Part shown: positions 1 through 9,006 of the stretch, piece after piece
Layout of the letters: every line of letters begins with the position of its first letter
Position numbering within the stretch: position 1 is the stretch's first letter
Assembly: GCF_000949135.2 (NCBI RefSeq)
Contig: NZ_JTAN02000021.1
Span: 186,001-250,000, forward strand
DNA length: 64,000 nt
Source: Burkholderia sp. USMB20
GTDB lineage: Bacteria; Pseudomonadota; Gammaproteobacteria; Burkholderiales; Burkholderiaceae
Reading direction: 5' to 3'
Made by a program: the position numbers and the translations under genes
The notes under the pieces: generated by a model
Told to the model about the DNA's origin: nothing
Database searches by the model: none
What the model saw: the letters and a program-made list of their open reading frames with translations, nothing else

Positions 1-2146
1 CGGGCCACGGCATCCACGCGATGCGGTCGGCGTGGCCGATCACCTTGTCGTCGAGCCGCCACGCGAACCGTGCGGCATGCCCGGAAGATCGCTCGAACCA
101 GATCCGCTGATTCTTCGGTGGAATGTCCGGATCGATCGCGAAGATCGTGCCGTCGGTCGGCGCACCGATCGTCAGCGGCGCGCGCGCGCCGTCCTTGCCC
201 GGCGTGACGGGCGCGGCGAGCCGGATCGTGTCGAGCGCGGTGCCTGCGACGAACCACTCGTTGCGCGACGGCTCGACGTCGCGCTCGAACGTGATGCGGC
301 GTGCTTCGACGCCGGCCGGCGGACGCGGCGCACGGCTCGGCAGGTCGCGGTGCAGGTAGCCGACGACGGCCGACCAAACCGGCGACGCGCCCGTGACCCC
401 CGATACATCCCACATCGGCGAGCCGTCCGCATTGCCGACCCACACGCCGACCGTATAGCGCGACGTGAAGCCGACGGTCCAGTTGTCGCGCATGTCCTTG
501 CTCGTGCCGGTCTTCACCGCCGAGAAGAAGCGCGTCGCGAGCGGATTGTCGAAGCCGAACGTGCGCACGCGCGCGTTGTTGTCGGCGAGGATGTCGGTGA
601 CGACGAAGCTGGCCGCTTCGCTGAACACGCGCGTGCCGTTGTCCGCACGCCCCGCTGCCGATGCGCCGGCAGCGGGCGACGGTGCAGGCAGGTCGACGAC
701 CTTGCGCGCGACGCCGCCGTTCGCGAGCGCGCGATACGCATTGGTCAGCGACAGCAGCGTGACGTCCGCGCTGCCGAGCGCGAGGCTGAAGCCGTAGTAG
801 TCGCCTTCCTGCGCGAGCGGCAGGCCGAGCGCGGTCAGCGTGCGCGCGAAGCGATGCGGCGTGACGAGCACGAGCGTGCGCACGGCCGGCACGTTCAGCG
901 AGCCGCCGAGCGCGCTGCGCACGCTCACCCAGCCCTTGAAATCCTTGTCGTAGTTCTGCGGAATGTAGAGGCCGCCGCCGGCCGCGAGGTTGATCGGCGC
1001 GTCGTCGAGCAGCGACGCGGCCGTCAGCCGCTTCTCGTCGATCGCCTGCGCATAGAGGAACGGCTTGAGTGTCGAGCCGGCCTGGCGCGGCGCGAGCACG
1101 GCGTCGACGTCGCGTGCGCTCGACAACGCGCCCGACGAACCGACCCACGCGCGAATCTCGCCGGTCGCGTTGTCGATCACGACGACTGCGCCGTCCTGCA
1201 CGTTGCGCCGGTGCGCGGGCGCGTTGAGCTCGGTCAGCGCGCGCGTGAGCGTGTCGCGCGCGAAGCGCTGCAGCGGCGCATCGAGCGTCGTGCGCACCTG
1301 CGCGCCGGCCGCGGGCCTGACCTCGGCCGCGATGCGGCGCGCGAAGTGCGGGGCGAGGGCGGCGCCGTCCGCCGTCAGGTCGTTACGCACGGCATTGGCC
1401 GGGCGCGCGATCACGAGCTGCACGTAGCCGTCGAGCGACGCGCAGGCCTGCTCCGCGTGCATGTCGCGCAGGATCCGGCACGCACGCTCGGCGACCTTCG
1501 CGCTCGCCGCGTTGGGCGCGCGCACCAGCGCTGCCGCGATCGCGGCTTCACGTGCGTCGAGGCCGGACGGCGCCTTGCTGAACAGCACCTGCGACAGCGC
1601 GGCGAGCCCGACCGTCTCGCCGCGGAACGGCACGAGATTCAGGTAGGCCTCGAGGATCTGGTCCTTGCGCCAGCCGCGTTCGAGCAGCAGCGCGTTCATC
1701 GCCTGCGTGGCCTTCTGCGGCAGCGAGCGCTGGCCCGAGCGGCGCGGTTCGTCATTGAGGAGCCCGGCGAGCTGCATCGTCACGGTCGACGCGCCGCGCG
1801 TGCGCTGGTTCCACAGGTTGCCCCATGCCGCACCGGCGATCCCGCGCCAGTCGACGCCGCTGTGTTCGTAGAAGCGCTTGTCCTCGGACACGACGATCGC
1901 CTCGCGGAACGCGGGCGACACGTCGGCGAGCGACACCCAGTCGCCGCGCCGTTCGGCGAGGTCGACGCGCGTGCGCTGCAGCGGCGTGCCGTCGCGCGCG
2001 AGCAGCACCCAGTCGGAACTGCGCCAGTTGCGGCGCACGTCGTCGTAGCCGGGCAGTGCGTGCGCGACGAGCGGCGCGGCCAGCACGACGGCGACGAAAA
2101 CGCGGCCGGCGAAGCGCGCCGGCCGCGGCAATCCATGATCGATCAT
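1..2146 (-). CDS. pbpC: Penicillin-binding protein 1C (C-terminus cut by the window edge)
   Basis: Bifunctional peptidoglycan glycosyltransferase/transpeptidase of the inner membrane. The N-terminus has an uncleaved hydrophobic segment (about residues 12-30). The glycosyltransferase domain follows, with EDKRFYEHSGVDW near residue 90 and RGASTVTMQLAG near 120, both hallmark motifs. The transpeptidase serine motif STLK lies near residue 357 and KTGTS near 543. About 715 residues are visible; the family is usually 750-800, so only the C-terminal tail domain is missing. The ATG lies 10 bp after the stop of the alpha-2-macroglobulin gene, so the two are co-transcribed. This pairing is conserved in many Proteobacteria and is thought to link wall repair with protease trapping. 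Confidence 0.95.
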   Translation of the reverse strand, partial: MIDHGLPRPARFAGRVFVAVVLAAPLVAHALPGYDDVRRNWRSSDWVLLARDGTPLQRTRVDLAERRGDWVSLADVSPAFREAIVVSEDKRFYEHSGVDWRGIAGAAWGNLWNQRTRGASTVTMQLAGLLNDEPRRSGQRSLPQKATQAMNALLLERGWRKDQILEAYLNLVPFRGETVGLAALSQVLFSKAPSGLDAREAAIAAALVRAPNAASAKVAERACRILRDMHAEQACASLDGYVQLVIARPANAVRNDLTADGAALAPHFARRIAAEVRPAAGAQVRTTLDAPLQRFARDTLTRALTELNAPAHRRNVQDGAVVVIDNATGEIRAWVGSSGALSSARDVDAVLAPRQAGSTLKPFLYAQAIDEKRLTAASLLDDAPINLAAGGGLYIPQNYDKDFKGWVSVRSALGGSLNVPAVRTLVLVTPHRFARTLTALGLPLAQEGDYYGFSLALGSADVTLLSLTNAYRALANGGVARKVVDLPAPSPAAGASAAGRADNGTRVFSEAASFVVTDILADNNARVRTFGFDNPLATRFFSAVKTGTSKDMRDNWTVGFTSRYTVGVWVGNADGSPMWDVSGVTGASPVWSAVVGYLHRDLPSRAPRPPAGVEARRITFERDVEPSRNEWFVAGTALDTIRLAAPVTPGKDGARAPLTIGAPTDGTIFAIDPDIPPKNQRIWFERSSGHAARFAWRLDDKVIGHADRIAWMPWP

Positions 2147-2156
2147 CGCGTACCCG

Positions 2157-5100
2157 TTACTTGCCCGCGTCGGCCGGCTTCACGGTCATCGGCGGGTTCG
2201 GCCACAGGCCGTACACGGACGGTGCGTACAACGCCTCGACGCGCGTCGGCGGCAGCCCGAAGGTGCCGACGTTGTTCAGCCGCACCGTGTACTCGACCGA
2301 GAGCTTGCCCTTCGGCAGATAGTCGTAATACGCGCGGTAGCCGTCGAAATCGCGTTCGATGAACGCCGGCCATGCGCCGTCCGGGGATTTCTCGCCTTGC
2401 GTCGCGGCTTCCGAATCGCGGCCGAGGCCCGATCCGAGGATCGTCGCGCCTGACGGGATCGGATCGTTGACGACGACCCACGTCATGTCGCTCTGCGCGT
2501 CGATGTCGAGATGCACGCGCACGACGTCGCCGCGCGTCAGCACGCCCTTGACGGCGGGCGACACGGGCGTGACGGTCTTCGTGATCCGGTAGCCGGCCGC
2601 GAACGGCGCGCGCAGCGGCACGGCCGCGAGGCTTTCGACGGTCGCCCACGGGCGGCCCGTGCCGTCCTGCGTGACGGACAGCGTGGCCGGCGCCTGGGCC
2701 GCACGCGGCCACGGCATCAGCACGCTGCGCGCGGCGGCGGCGCGGGTCGCGGGAGTGGCCGACGCGGGGCTGTCGGCGGGCGCGGTCGAGGGTGCCTGCG
2801 ACCACGAAATCGCGCGCTCGTTGCCGCCGAGCGCGACCTTTGTCGTGCCGGCCACGGGCGTGCTCTCGTAGGTGCGCGAGAAGCGCTCGATCGCGAGCTG
2901 GCCGAGTGCGTTCGACGTCGTCGTCTGCCATGCGCCCTGGCGTTGCAGCGCGAGCAGGCCGGTCGCCACGCGCGGCATCTCGTCCTTCCACGCCGGGTCG
3001 CCCGCGAATTCCAGCGCGAGACGCGCGGCGTTGGTCTCGTTGCTCGTCATCAGCCACCACAGGTCGTCGTCGCGCGCGGTCGAGAACACGAGCTGCGTGC
3101 CCTGGTACGTGAGGCGCGCCCGCAGGATCTGCTCGATCTGCGCGCGTTTCGCGTCGCGCTGCGGGATGTCCTTCACGCGCGTGAGGATCGCGTGATAGTC
3201 GAGCACCGCCGACGTCGGCCACTGGTTCGGCGCGATCTCGATCGAACCGAGCATGCGGCCCTGGGCTGCACCGTAGCGCGACAGCGCCTCGATCGCGGCA
3301 AGCTTGCGCAGGTCGCGATCCTGGCGCGGAGCCCACGCGTTGCGCTCGATGCGGCCGTCGACGAAACGCGCGAGCCCGGCCTCGAGCTGCGTGCGCAGGT
3401 CTTCCGGTAGCGCGAAGCGCGGGTCGAGGCGGCCGGCCTCGTCGGCGACCACGAGCAGATACGACGACAGCGTCGGGCTGCCGTAGTGCGCATCGTCGGA
3501 GGACGGCGGGAAGTAGTTCGCTAGTCCGTCGCTGTCGAGGTAGACGGGCATGCGCGCCACCAGCGCCTGCCATTGCGCGGCGTCGTGCAGGCCGATCGCG
3601 CGCGACGTCTGCTGTTCGAGGCAGCGGTACGGATAGCGCTCGAACCAGCGCCGCACGCCGGGCAGGCCGTCGGCGAGCTTCGACTGCAGCGACACGGCGA
3701 TGCCGCCGCGCGGCGCGCCCTGCGCGTTGTTGACGGCGCCGGCCGGGGCGGACACGGGCAGCGTCAGCGTGCCGTCGACCTGGGTGAGCGTGGCCTGCTG
3801 CACGGTGACCGGCAGCGCGGGCACGACCTTCTGCGCGACGGCCAGCGCGTCGGACGCGCGCTTGCCGCCTTGCTCGGCCGCCTCGATGCGCCAGTTCAGC
3901 GCGCCGGCCGCGTCGAGCGCCTGCTCGGGCACGGTGATCGTCCACGCGACCTCGGTCGCCGCATTGGCCGCGAGCGACACGGTTTGCGGCGCGACGTCGA
4001 GGCCCGTCACGCGCGGCGTCACGACGACCTGCATCGCGCGGTCGGTCGTGTTGCGCAGCGTGACCTGCGCGCGGAACGCATCGCCTTCGCGCACGAGCGG
4101 CGGCAGGCCGGAGATCAGCTGCAGGTCCTGCGTGCTGCGGATCGACGTGCTGCCGGTGCCGAAGCGGTCCGCGCCGACCGCCGCGATCGCGACGATCCGG
4201 AAGCGCGTGAGCGCATCGTTCAGCGGCACTTCGACGGTCGCGCTGCCGTTCGCGTCGAGCGTCACGCGCGGATTCCACAACAGCAGCGTGTCGAACAGCT
4301 CGCGCGTCGGCGCGCTGCCGCCGCCGCCGCCGGCCGGCACCGCCTTGCGGCCGAAGTGGCGGCGGCCGACGATTTCCATCTGCGCGGTGGCCGTCTCGAC
4401 GCCGTACGCGCGTCGCTGCAGCATCGCGTCGAGCAGGTCCCAGCTGTTGTTCGGCATCAGCTCGAGCAGCGCCTCGTCGACGGCCGCGACCGCGATCTGC
4501 GTGCCGGCCGGCGCGGGCTGCCCGTTCGGCAGCGTGACCTTCACGTGCGCCTGCGCCTTGCCGCGCACCGTGTAGCGCGTCGCGTCGGTCGTCACGGCCA
4601 CGCCGAGACGATGCACGCCGGTGCCGACCTTGATCTCGCCGAGGCCATAGCGGAACGCGGGCTTCGACAGGTCGACGAACGCGGTCGGCGCTTCATGGTA
4701 GCGGCCTTCGCGCCAGAACGCGCGGGCCCATTCGACCGGCGCCTTCCAGCCCCACGTGAAGAACGAGTACCACGGCACTTCGCGAATCCGGCCGCGCAAC
4801 GCGAGCACCGACACGTAGACGTTCGGCCCCCACGATTCGCCGACCTTCAGGTCGACGGTCGGGTTCTTGCCGTTCAGCTCGACGACGTGCGTTTCCATCA
4901 CGCCGCCGCGTTCGACCGCGACGAGCGCGCTCGCGTAGCGGAACGGCATGCGCACCTGGAAGCGGGCCGTTTCGCCCGGTTCGTAGGATGTCTTCTCCGG
5001 GATCACGTCGATCCGGTCGGTGTTGTCGCCGCCGAACCAGAGTTGGTCCTCGCGCGTGACCCAGACGGACGTCGACGCATTCGACGTGCGGCCGTCGCCG

Positions 5101-8100
5101 TCCTTCGCGACCGCGATCAACTGGACGTTGCCGGCCTGTTCGAGCGTCGCGTCGCAGGCCATGCGGCCCTTGTCGTCGGTCTTGCCCGAGCACAGCACGC
5201 CGAGGTCGCGCGTATCGCTCTGGTTGTCGTAAGCATAGAAGCCGCCGACCATCCGCTTGCGCGACGTCGTCGTGATGTGCGCGACGCCCTTGATCTCGAT
5301 CGACACCGAGGCACGCGGCTTGCCCTGCAGGTCGACCGCGAGCGCCTGCACCGGCACGCGCTGGCCGACCGACACCCAGCGGCCGGCCTTGATGCCGGCC
5401 ACCACCGCGGCCGGCCACAGGATCGTGTCGCCGCGGATCGTCTGCACTTCGCCGTTCGGGTCCGCGAACGTCGCCTCGAGCGCGATGCGCTTCGGCGCGT
5501 CGACGTCGGGCAGGCCCTTGAGCGTGACGGAACCCGCGCCGTTGCGGTCGAGCGTCAGCGGCAGCTTGTCCGCGATCAGCTTCGTCGCGTCGGGATCGTT
5601 GTTCGCGGCGGATGCGCTGTCGCCGTCCTGCGCATCGTCGTTGGCGTTGCCGTCGCTGTGCTCCGGACGATAGGGCGTGAAGCTGAAGTCCTCGAAGCGA
5701 TCCGCGAACGGCGGCGACGCCCACTTCATCAGCGCCGACACCTGCACGGGCAGGTTCGATGCGCCGCCGCCCGACACGTAGTCGATCTGCACCGCGAGCG
5801 GCGCTTCCTTGACCGCGACGAGCGGGCTCTTCTGCGCGTCGCGCGCGCCGATCGTCCCCTTGAGCACCGGCAGGCGGAACGCCTCGACGCGGAAGCTGCC
5901 GCCGTAGTAGCTGGCGGTCGGCGCATCGTCCGGGCCGCCTTCGAGCGACACGCTGTATTCGCCGAGCTTCGCCGCGGGCGGCAGCGTGAACTGCGTGTCT
6001 GCGCTATGGTCGGCCGACCACGTGAGCGGCAGCTTGTAGGTCTGGTCGGAGCCGAGATGGCGGATCGTCACGCGTGTCGGGTAGTGCGCCGGGAACGCGA
6101 GGCTCTGCAGCGTCTCGGTGCGCAGGAAGTGCTTCATCGACACGGTTTCGCCGGCCCGCAGCAGCGTGCGGTCGAACACGGTATGCGCGCGCACGGTCGG
6201 CGCGCTGTCGGTGTCGGTCGGCACGTTGAAGCGCCACGATTCGATCCCGCGGTTCCAGTTCGAGCTGACGAACGCCATGTCGCGGCCCGTCTTCGGATCG
6301 TCGACGCGTGCCGACACGAAGTAGTCGTCGAAGCGTTCCGACTGGCTGCATGCGTGTTTCGGCTCGAACGGGCGGTCGATCTTCAGCAGGCCTTGCGCAT
6401 CGGTCTTGCCCGACGCGATTTCGTCGCCATTGCAGTCCGACACGCGGATCTGCGCGTTCGGCACGGGCTTGCCCTTGTCGAGCGTCGTGACCCACACCAG
6501 GTTGTTCTCGCGGCCCTGTTTCAGGTGCACGCCGAGATTCGTGACGAGCACGGTGGTGCGCACGTACATGCTCGACGGCTTCGCGAGCAGCGAGCGGCCG
6601 AGCGCGGGCGACGCGAGTTCGAGCACGTAGAAGCCGGGCTTGTCGATCGGCACGCCGACGACCTCGAACGGACGCAGCGCCTTCGGGTCGGCCTTCGGCA
6701 GCGTCAGCGCCTGCGCACCCGGTTCGCCGGCGAGCAGCGACAGCGAGCGCACGTCGATGCGGCGGTTCTGCGGCGCGGGCATCTTCTCGCCGGCCTCGAG
6801 CGGCACGTAGACGGGGTGCTGGCCCTTGCGCCGCAGCAGGCCCGGGACGCGTTCGTCGATCGTGCCGGCCGTCATCGACCAGTTGTCGAAGCGCTCGACG
6901 GTGCGCATCCATTGACGGATCGCGGTGTCGTCGTCGACCTGCAGGTTCGAGAATTGCGCGCCGCTCGTGTTGAGGCCCGCGATGCGCAGGTCGGCCTCGA
7001 CGTTGCGCAGCGTGACGGGCACGAGTGCCGGCGTATCGGGTTCGGCGAAGCGCTCGACGATCCCGAACGTGCCCGACGAGAATTTCGCGAGCGGCGGCAT
7101 CGGTGCGGTGCGCGTCGCGAGCGGGAACAGGTCGGCGTTCGAGAGCGTGCGCTCGGTCACGTCGCGCAGGCCGGACGGCAGTTCGATCGTCAGGTTCACC
7201 TGCGCGGGCAGCGGCGGGTTGAACGTGACGGTCGTCACTTCGTCGCTGTGGTCGTCGGCCGCGAAGGTCGGCGAAAGCGAACCGTCAGGACCGCGCAGCC
7301 GGATCGCCTCGGCGTTCTTGCGCGAGATCGGTGCATTGAACGACAGCGTCAGCGGACGCAGCGGCGTGCAGGGCGCCTTCGCGTTCTCGCGCTCGCACGA
7401 GAAGCTCGCGGCGAACGGCGCACGCACGGTGAAGTCGAAGCGGCGCTCGGTGTCGTTCGCGATGCCGCTCGGGCTCGCGACGCCCTTGCCGTAGACGAGC
7501 TGCATCTTCGCGCTCGCGGGCAGCGCCTGCGCGCACGACAGCGTCAGCACGCGCGCGGCGTCCTTCTTCAGCCCGAAGTGATCGAGCAGCGCGTTGCGCG
7601 CATCGTCGTCGGCGGCCGTGACGGGGATGCGGTTGCCGATGCCGGCCGCTTCGCACCAGATGTTCGCGAGCGCGGAGCGCGGCTCGGCCGGGCCGTTCAG
7701 CTTCAGTACGAAGACCTGGCGCTCCTCGATCTCGCGCGAGCCGGGGCGCACCGTCACCGGGAACGGGCCGCCGGTTTGAAACGTGAAGCGGCGCGGGCCG
7801 CTGAGCGCATTGCCGGCGACCGAACGCAGCGTGTCGTTGAGCGCGACCGAGCAGCGCACGCCCGGCGGCAGGTCGTTCTCGAAATCGTAGACCCACGTCT
7901 TGTCGTCGAGCCAGCGGCCCTGGCCGCGTGCGGCGGTGGAATCGTTGCAGGTCATGCGCGCGGGACTCGGAGCGGTTGCCGAACCGAACGCGACCATCGG
8001 TTCGTCGAACTTGACGACGCTCTGCCGGACTTCGGTGACCGTGCCTTGCGGCGACACGCTCACGGTGCGTGCCGCGCCCGCATGCAGCGACAGTGCGGCG

Positions 8101-8195
8101 GCGCCGCCGAGCGCCGCGATGGCGCCGATGCGCCAGAGCAGCCGTGTGGTGTGATGGGTTGAATGCGTGTTGTTGTGCTTGTCGTGCTGCTTCAT
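2157..8195 (-). CDS. Bacterial alpha-2-macroglobulin (YfhM type)
   Basis: Large periplasmic protease-trapping protein of 2012 residues. It has an N-terminal hydrophobic export segment (about residues 16-40) and multiple macroglobulin domains. The thioester motif CLEQ starts at Cys1525 inside YRCLEQQTSRAIG, followed by the alpha-helical thioester domain and a receptor-like C-terminus. Retention of CLEQ implies covalent trapping of proteases. I see no lipobox cysteine after the export segment, unlike the lipoprotein of E. coli. The frame is open upstream to 8300, but the ATG at 8195 (MKQHDKHNN) directly precedes the export signal and has a GAGGG about 10 bp upstream. It heads an operon with pbpC. 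E. coli YfhM is thought to protect bacteria with breached outer membranes. Confidence 0.93.
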   Translation of the reverse strand: MKQHDKHNNTHSTHHTTRLLWRIGAIAALGGAAALSLHAGAARTVSVSPQGTVTEVRQSVVKFDEPMVAFGSATAPSPARMTCNDSTAARGQGRWLDDKTWVYDFENDLPPGVRCSVALNDTLRSVAGNALSGPRRFTFQTGGPFPVTVRPGSREIEERQVFVLKLNGPAEPRSALANIWCEAAGIGNRIPVTAADDDARNALLDHFGLKKDAARVLTLSCAQALPASAKMQLVYGKGVASPSGIANDTERRFDFTVRAPFAASFSCERENAKAPCTPLRPLTLSFNAPISRKNAEAIRLRGPDGSLSPTFAADDHSDEVTTVTFNPPLPAQVNLTIELPSGLRDVTERTLSNADLFPLATRTAPMPPLAKFSSGTFGIVERFAEPDTPALVPVTLRNVEADLRIAGLNTSGAQFSNLQVDDDTAIRQWMRTVERFDNWSMTAGTIDERVPGLLRRKGQHPVYVPLEAGEKMPAPQNRRIDVRSLSLLAGEPGAQALTLPKADPKALRPFEVVGVPIDKPGFYVLELASPALGRSLLAKPSSMYVRTTVLVTNLGVHLKQGRENNLVWVTTLDKGKPVPNAQIRVSDCNGDEIASGKTDAQGLLKIDRPFEPKHACSQSERFDDYFVSARVDDPKTGRDMAFVSSNWNRGIESWRFNVPTDTDSAPTVRAHTVFDRTLLRAGETVSMKHFLRTETLQSLAFPAHYPTRVTIRHLGSDQTYKLPLTWSADHSADTQFTLPPAAKLGEYSVSLEGGPDDAPTASYYGGSFRVEAFRLPVLKGTIGARDAQKSPLVAVKEAPLAVQIDYVSGGGASNLPVQVSALMKWASPPFADRFEDFSFTPYRPEHSDGNANDDAQDGDSASAANNDPDATKLIADKLPLTLDRNGAGSVTLKGLPDVDAPKRIALEATFADPNGEVQTIRGDTILWPAAVVAGIKAGRWVSVGQRVPVQALAVDLQGKPRASVSIEIKGVAHITTTSRKRMVGGFYAYDNQSDTRDLGVLCSGKTDDKGRMACDATLEQAGNVQLIAVAKDGDGRTSNASTSVWVTREDQLWFGGDNTDRIDVIPEKTSYEPGETARFQVRMPFRYASALVAVERGGVMETHVVELNGKNPTVDLKVGESWGPNVYVSVLALRGRIREVPWYSFFTWGWKAPVEWARAFWREGRYHEAPTAFVDLSKPAFRYGLGEIKVGTGVHRLGVAVTTDATRYTVRGKAQAHVKVTLPNGQPAPAGTQIAVAAVDEALLELMPNNSWDLLDAMLQRRAYGVETATAQMEIVGRRHFGRKAVPAGGGGGSAPTRELFDTLLLWNPRVTLDANGSATVEVPLNDALTRFRIVAIAAVGADRFGTGSTSIRSTQDLQLISGLPPLVREGDAFRAQVTLRNTTDRAMQVVVTPRVTGLDVAPQTVSLAANAATEVAWTITVPEQALDAAGALNWRIEAAEQGGKRASDALAVAQKVVPALPVTVQQATLTQVDGTLTLPVSAPAGAVNNAQGAPRGGIAVSLQSKLADGLPGVRRWFERYPYRCLEQQTSRAIGLHDAAQWQALVARMPVYLDSDGLANYFPPSSDDAHYGSPTLSSYLLVVADEAGRLDPRFALPEDLRTQLEAGLARFVDGRIERNAWAPRQDRDLRKLAAIEALSRYGAAQGRMLGSIEIAPNQWPTSAVLDYHAILTRVKDIPQRDAKRAQIEQILRARLTYQGTQLVFSTARDDDLWWLMTSNETNAARLALEFAGDPAWKDEMPRVATGLLALQRQGAWQTTTSNALGQLAIERFSRTYESTPVAGTTKVALGGNERAISWSQAPSTAPADSPASATPATRAAAARSVLMPWPRAAQAPATLSVTQDGTGRPWATVESLAAVPLRAPFAAGYRITKTVTPVSPAVKGVLTRGDVVRVHLDIDAQSDMTWVVVNDPIPSGATILGSGLGRDSEAATQGEKSPDGAWPAFIERDFDGYRAYYDYLPKGKLSVEYTVRLNNVGTFGLPPTRVEALYAPSVYGLWPNPPMTVKPADAGK

Positions 8196-8499
8196 CGCTC
8201 GATGCCCTCGGAGGGAAGCTTTCTGTTTGATTGCACGCGATTCTAACCGACGGGCATGCGAGCGGATGACGGGACGCGGCGTGTCGCCGGGTTGCGACAC
8301 GCCGGCATCCCGATACGGAATTGTCGCGTCGACGACACAAAGATGCCGCGAAATGTCGATTGTCTCGGATTGCGGAACATTAAATGGACTATAAAAGCAT
8401 TGTCCAATCCGAATTGAGCGCGTACATTTCAGGGCCGCGCGAAATTTTGAGAAATATCAAGCGTGGTTTTCCCGAATCCGGTGTTCGAGAGAAGGAAAC
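8196..8499. other. Divergent intergenic region between the macroglobulin and glucose dehydrogenase operons
   Basis: About 300 bp with no credible gene. It must hold promoters for both operons. The right half is AT-rich (around 8370-8460), in contrast to the flanking genes. Apart from the candidate promoter listed separately I see nothing specific. Confidence 0.6.
8400..8428 (+). promoter_or_regulatory. Candidate sigma-70 promoter of the glucose dehydrogenase operon
   Basis: TTGTCC (8400-8405) and TACATT (8423-8428) are separated by 17 bp, each two mismatches from consensus, leaving a leader of roughly 65 nt before the ATG at 8500. This is a visual match only. Confidence 0.3.
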
Positions 8500-9006
8500 A
8501 TGCACAACGACAACACCCCCCACTCGCGTCGCGATCGCGACGCAGCCGCATCCGGCATCACGCGGCGTCAATGGCTGCAGGGCGCACTGGCGCTGACGGC
8601 GGCGGGCCTCACCGGCTCGCTGGCGTTGCGGGCCCTGGCCGATAATCCCGGCACCGCGCCGCTCGATACGTTCATGACGCTCTCCGAAGCACTGACAGGC
8701 AAGAAAGGGCTGAGCCGCGTGCTCGGCGAACGCTTCCTGCAGGCCTTGCAGAAGGGCTCGTTCAAGACCGCCGACGGTCTGTCGCAACTCGCCGGCGCAC
8801 TCGCGTCCGGTTCGTTGACTCCCGATCAGCAAACGTCCGCGCTGTCGATTCTCGAAGCCTGGTATCTCGGCATCGTCGACAACGTCGTAATTACCTACGA
8901 AGAAGCATTAATGTTCAGCGTCGTGTCCGATACGCTCGTGATTCCTTCGTATTGCCCGAATAAACCCGGCTTCTGGGCCGAAAAACCGATCGAGAGGCAA
9001 GGCTGA
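8500..9006 (+). CDS. FAD glucose dehydrogenase, gamma (hitch-hiker/chaperone) subunit
   Basis: Small subunit (168 residues) of the membrane-bound FAD-dependent glucose dehydrogenase; gluconate 2-dehydrogenase subunit 3 family. A twin-arginine-like signal (ITRRQWLQGALALTAAG, residues about 20-36) precedes a hydrophobic stretch. In this family the subunit carries the folded, FAD-loaded catalytic subunit, which has no signal of its own, through the Tat pathway to the periplasm. Length and sequence correspond to the characterised B. cepacia gamma subunit. The stop overlaps the next start as TGATG (9004-9008), a translational coupling that suits an obligate partner. Confidence 0.95.
   Translation: MHNDNTPHSRRDRDAAASGITRRQWLQGALALTAAGLTGSLALRALADNPGTAPLDTFMTLSEALTGKKGLSRVLGERFLQALQKGSFKTADGLSQLAGALASGSLTPDQQTSALSILEAWYLGIVDNVVITYEEALMFSVVSDTLVIPSYCPNKPGFWAEKPIERQG

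Noticed and set aside
32-2362. Long plus-strand open frame opposite pbpC
   Set aside because: It has no ribosome-binding site or family motif, while the minus strand encodes clear PBP1C motifs.
3573-8162. Very long open frame on the plus strand opposite the alpha-2-macroglobulin gene
   Set aside because: Arg/Ala-rich product without motifs; a by-product of high GC content in the opposite strand of a real gene.
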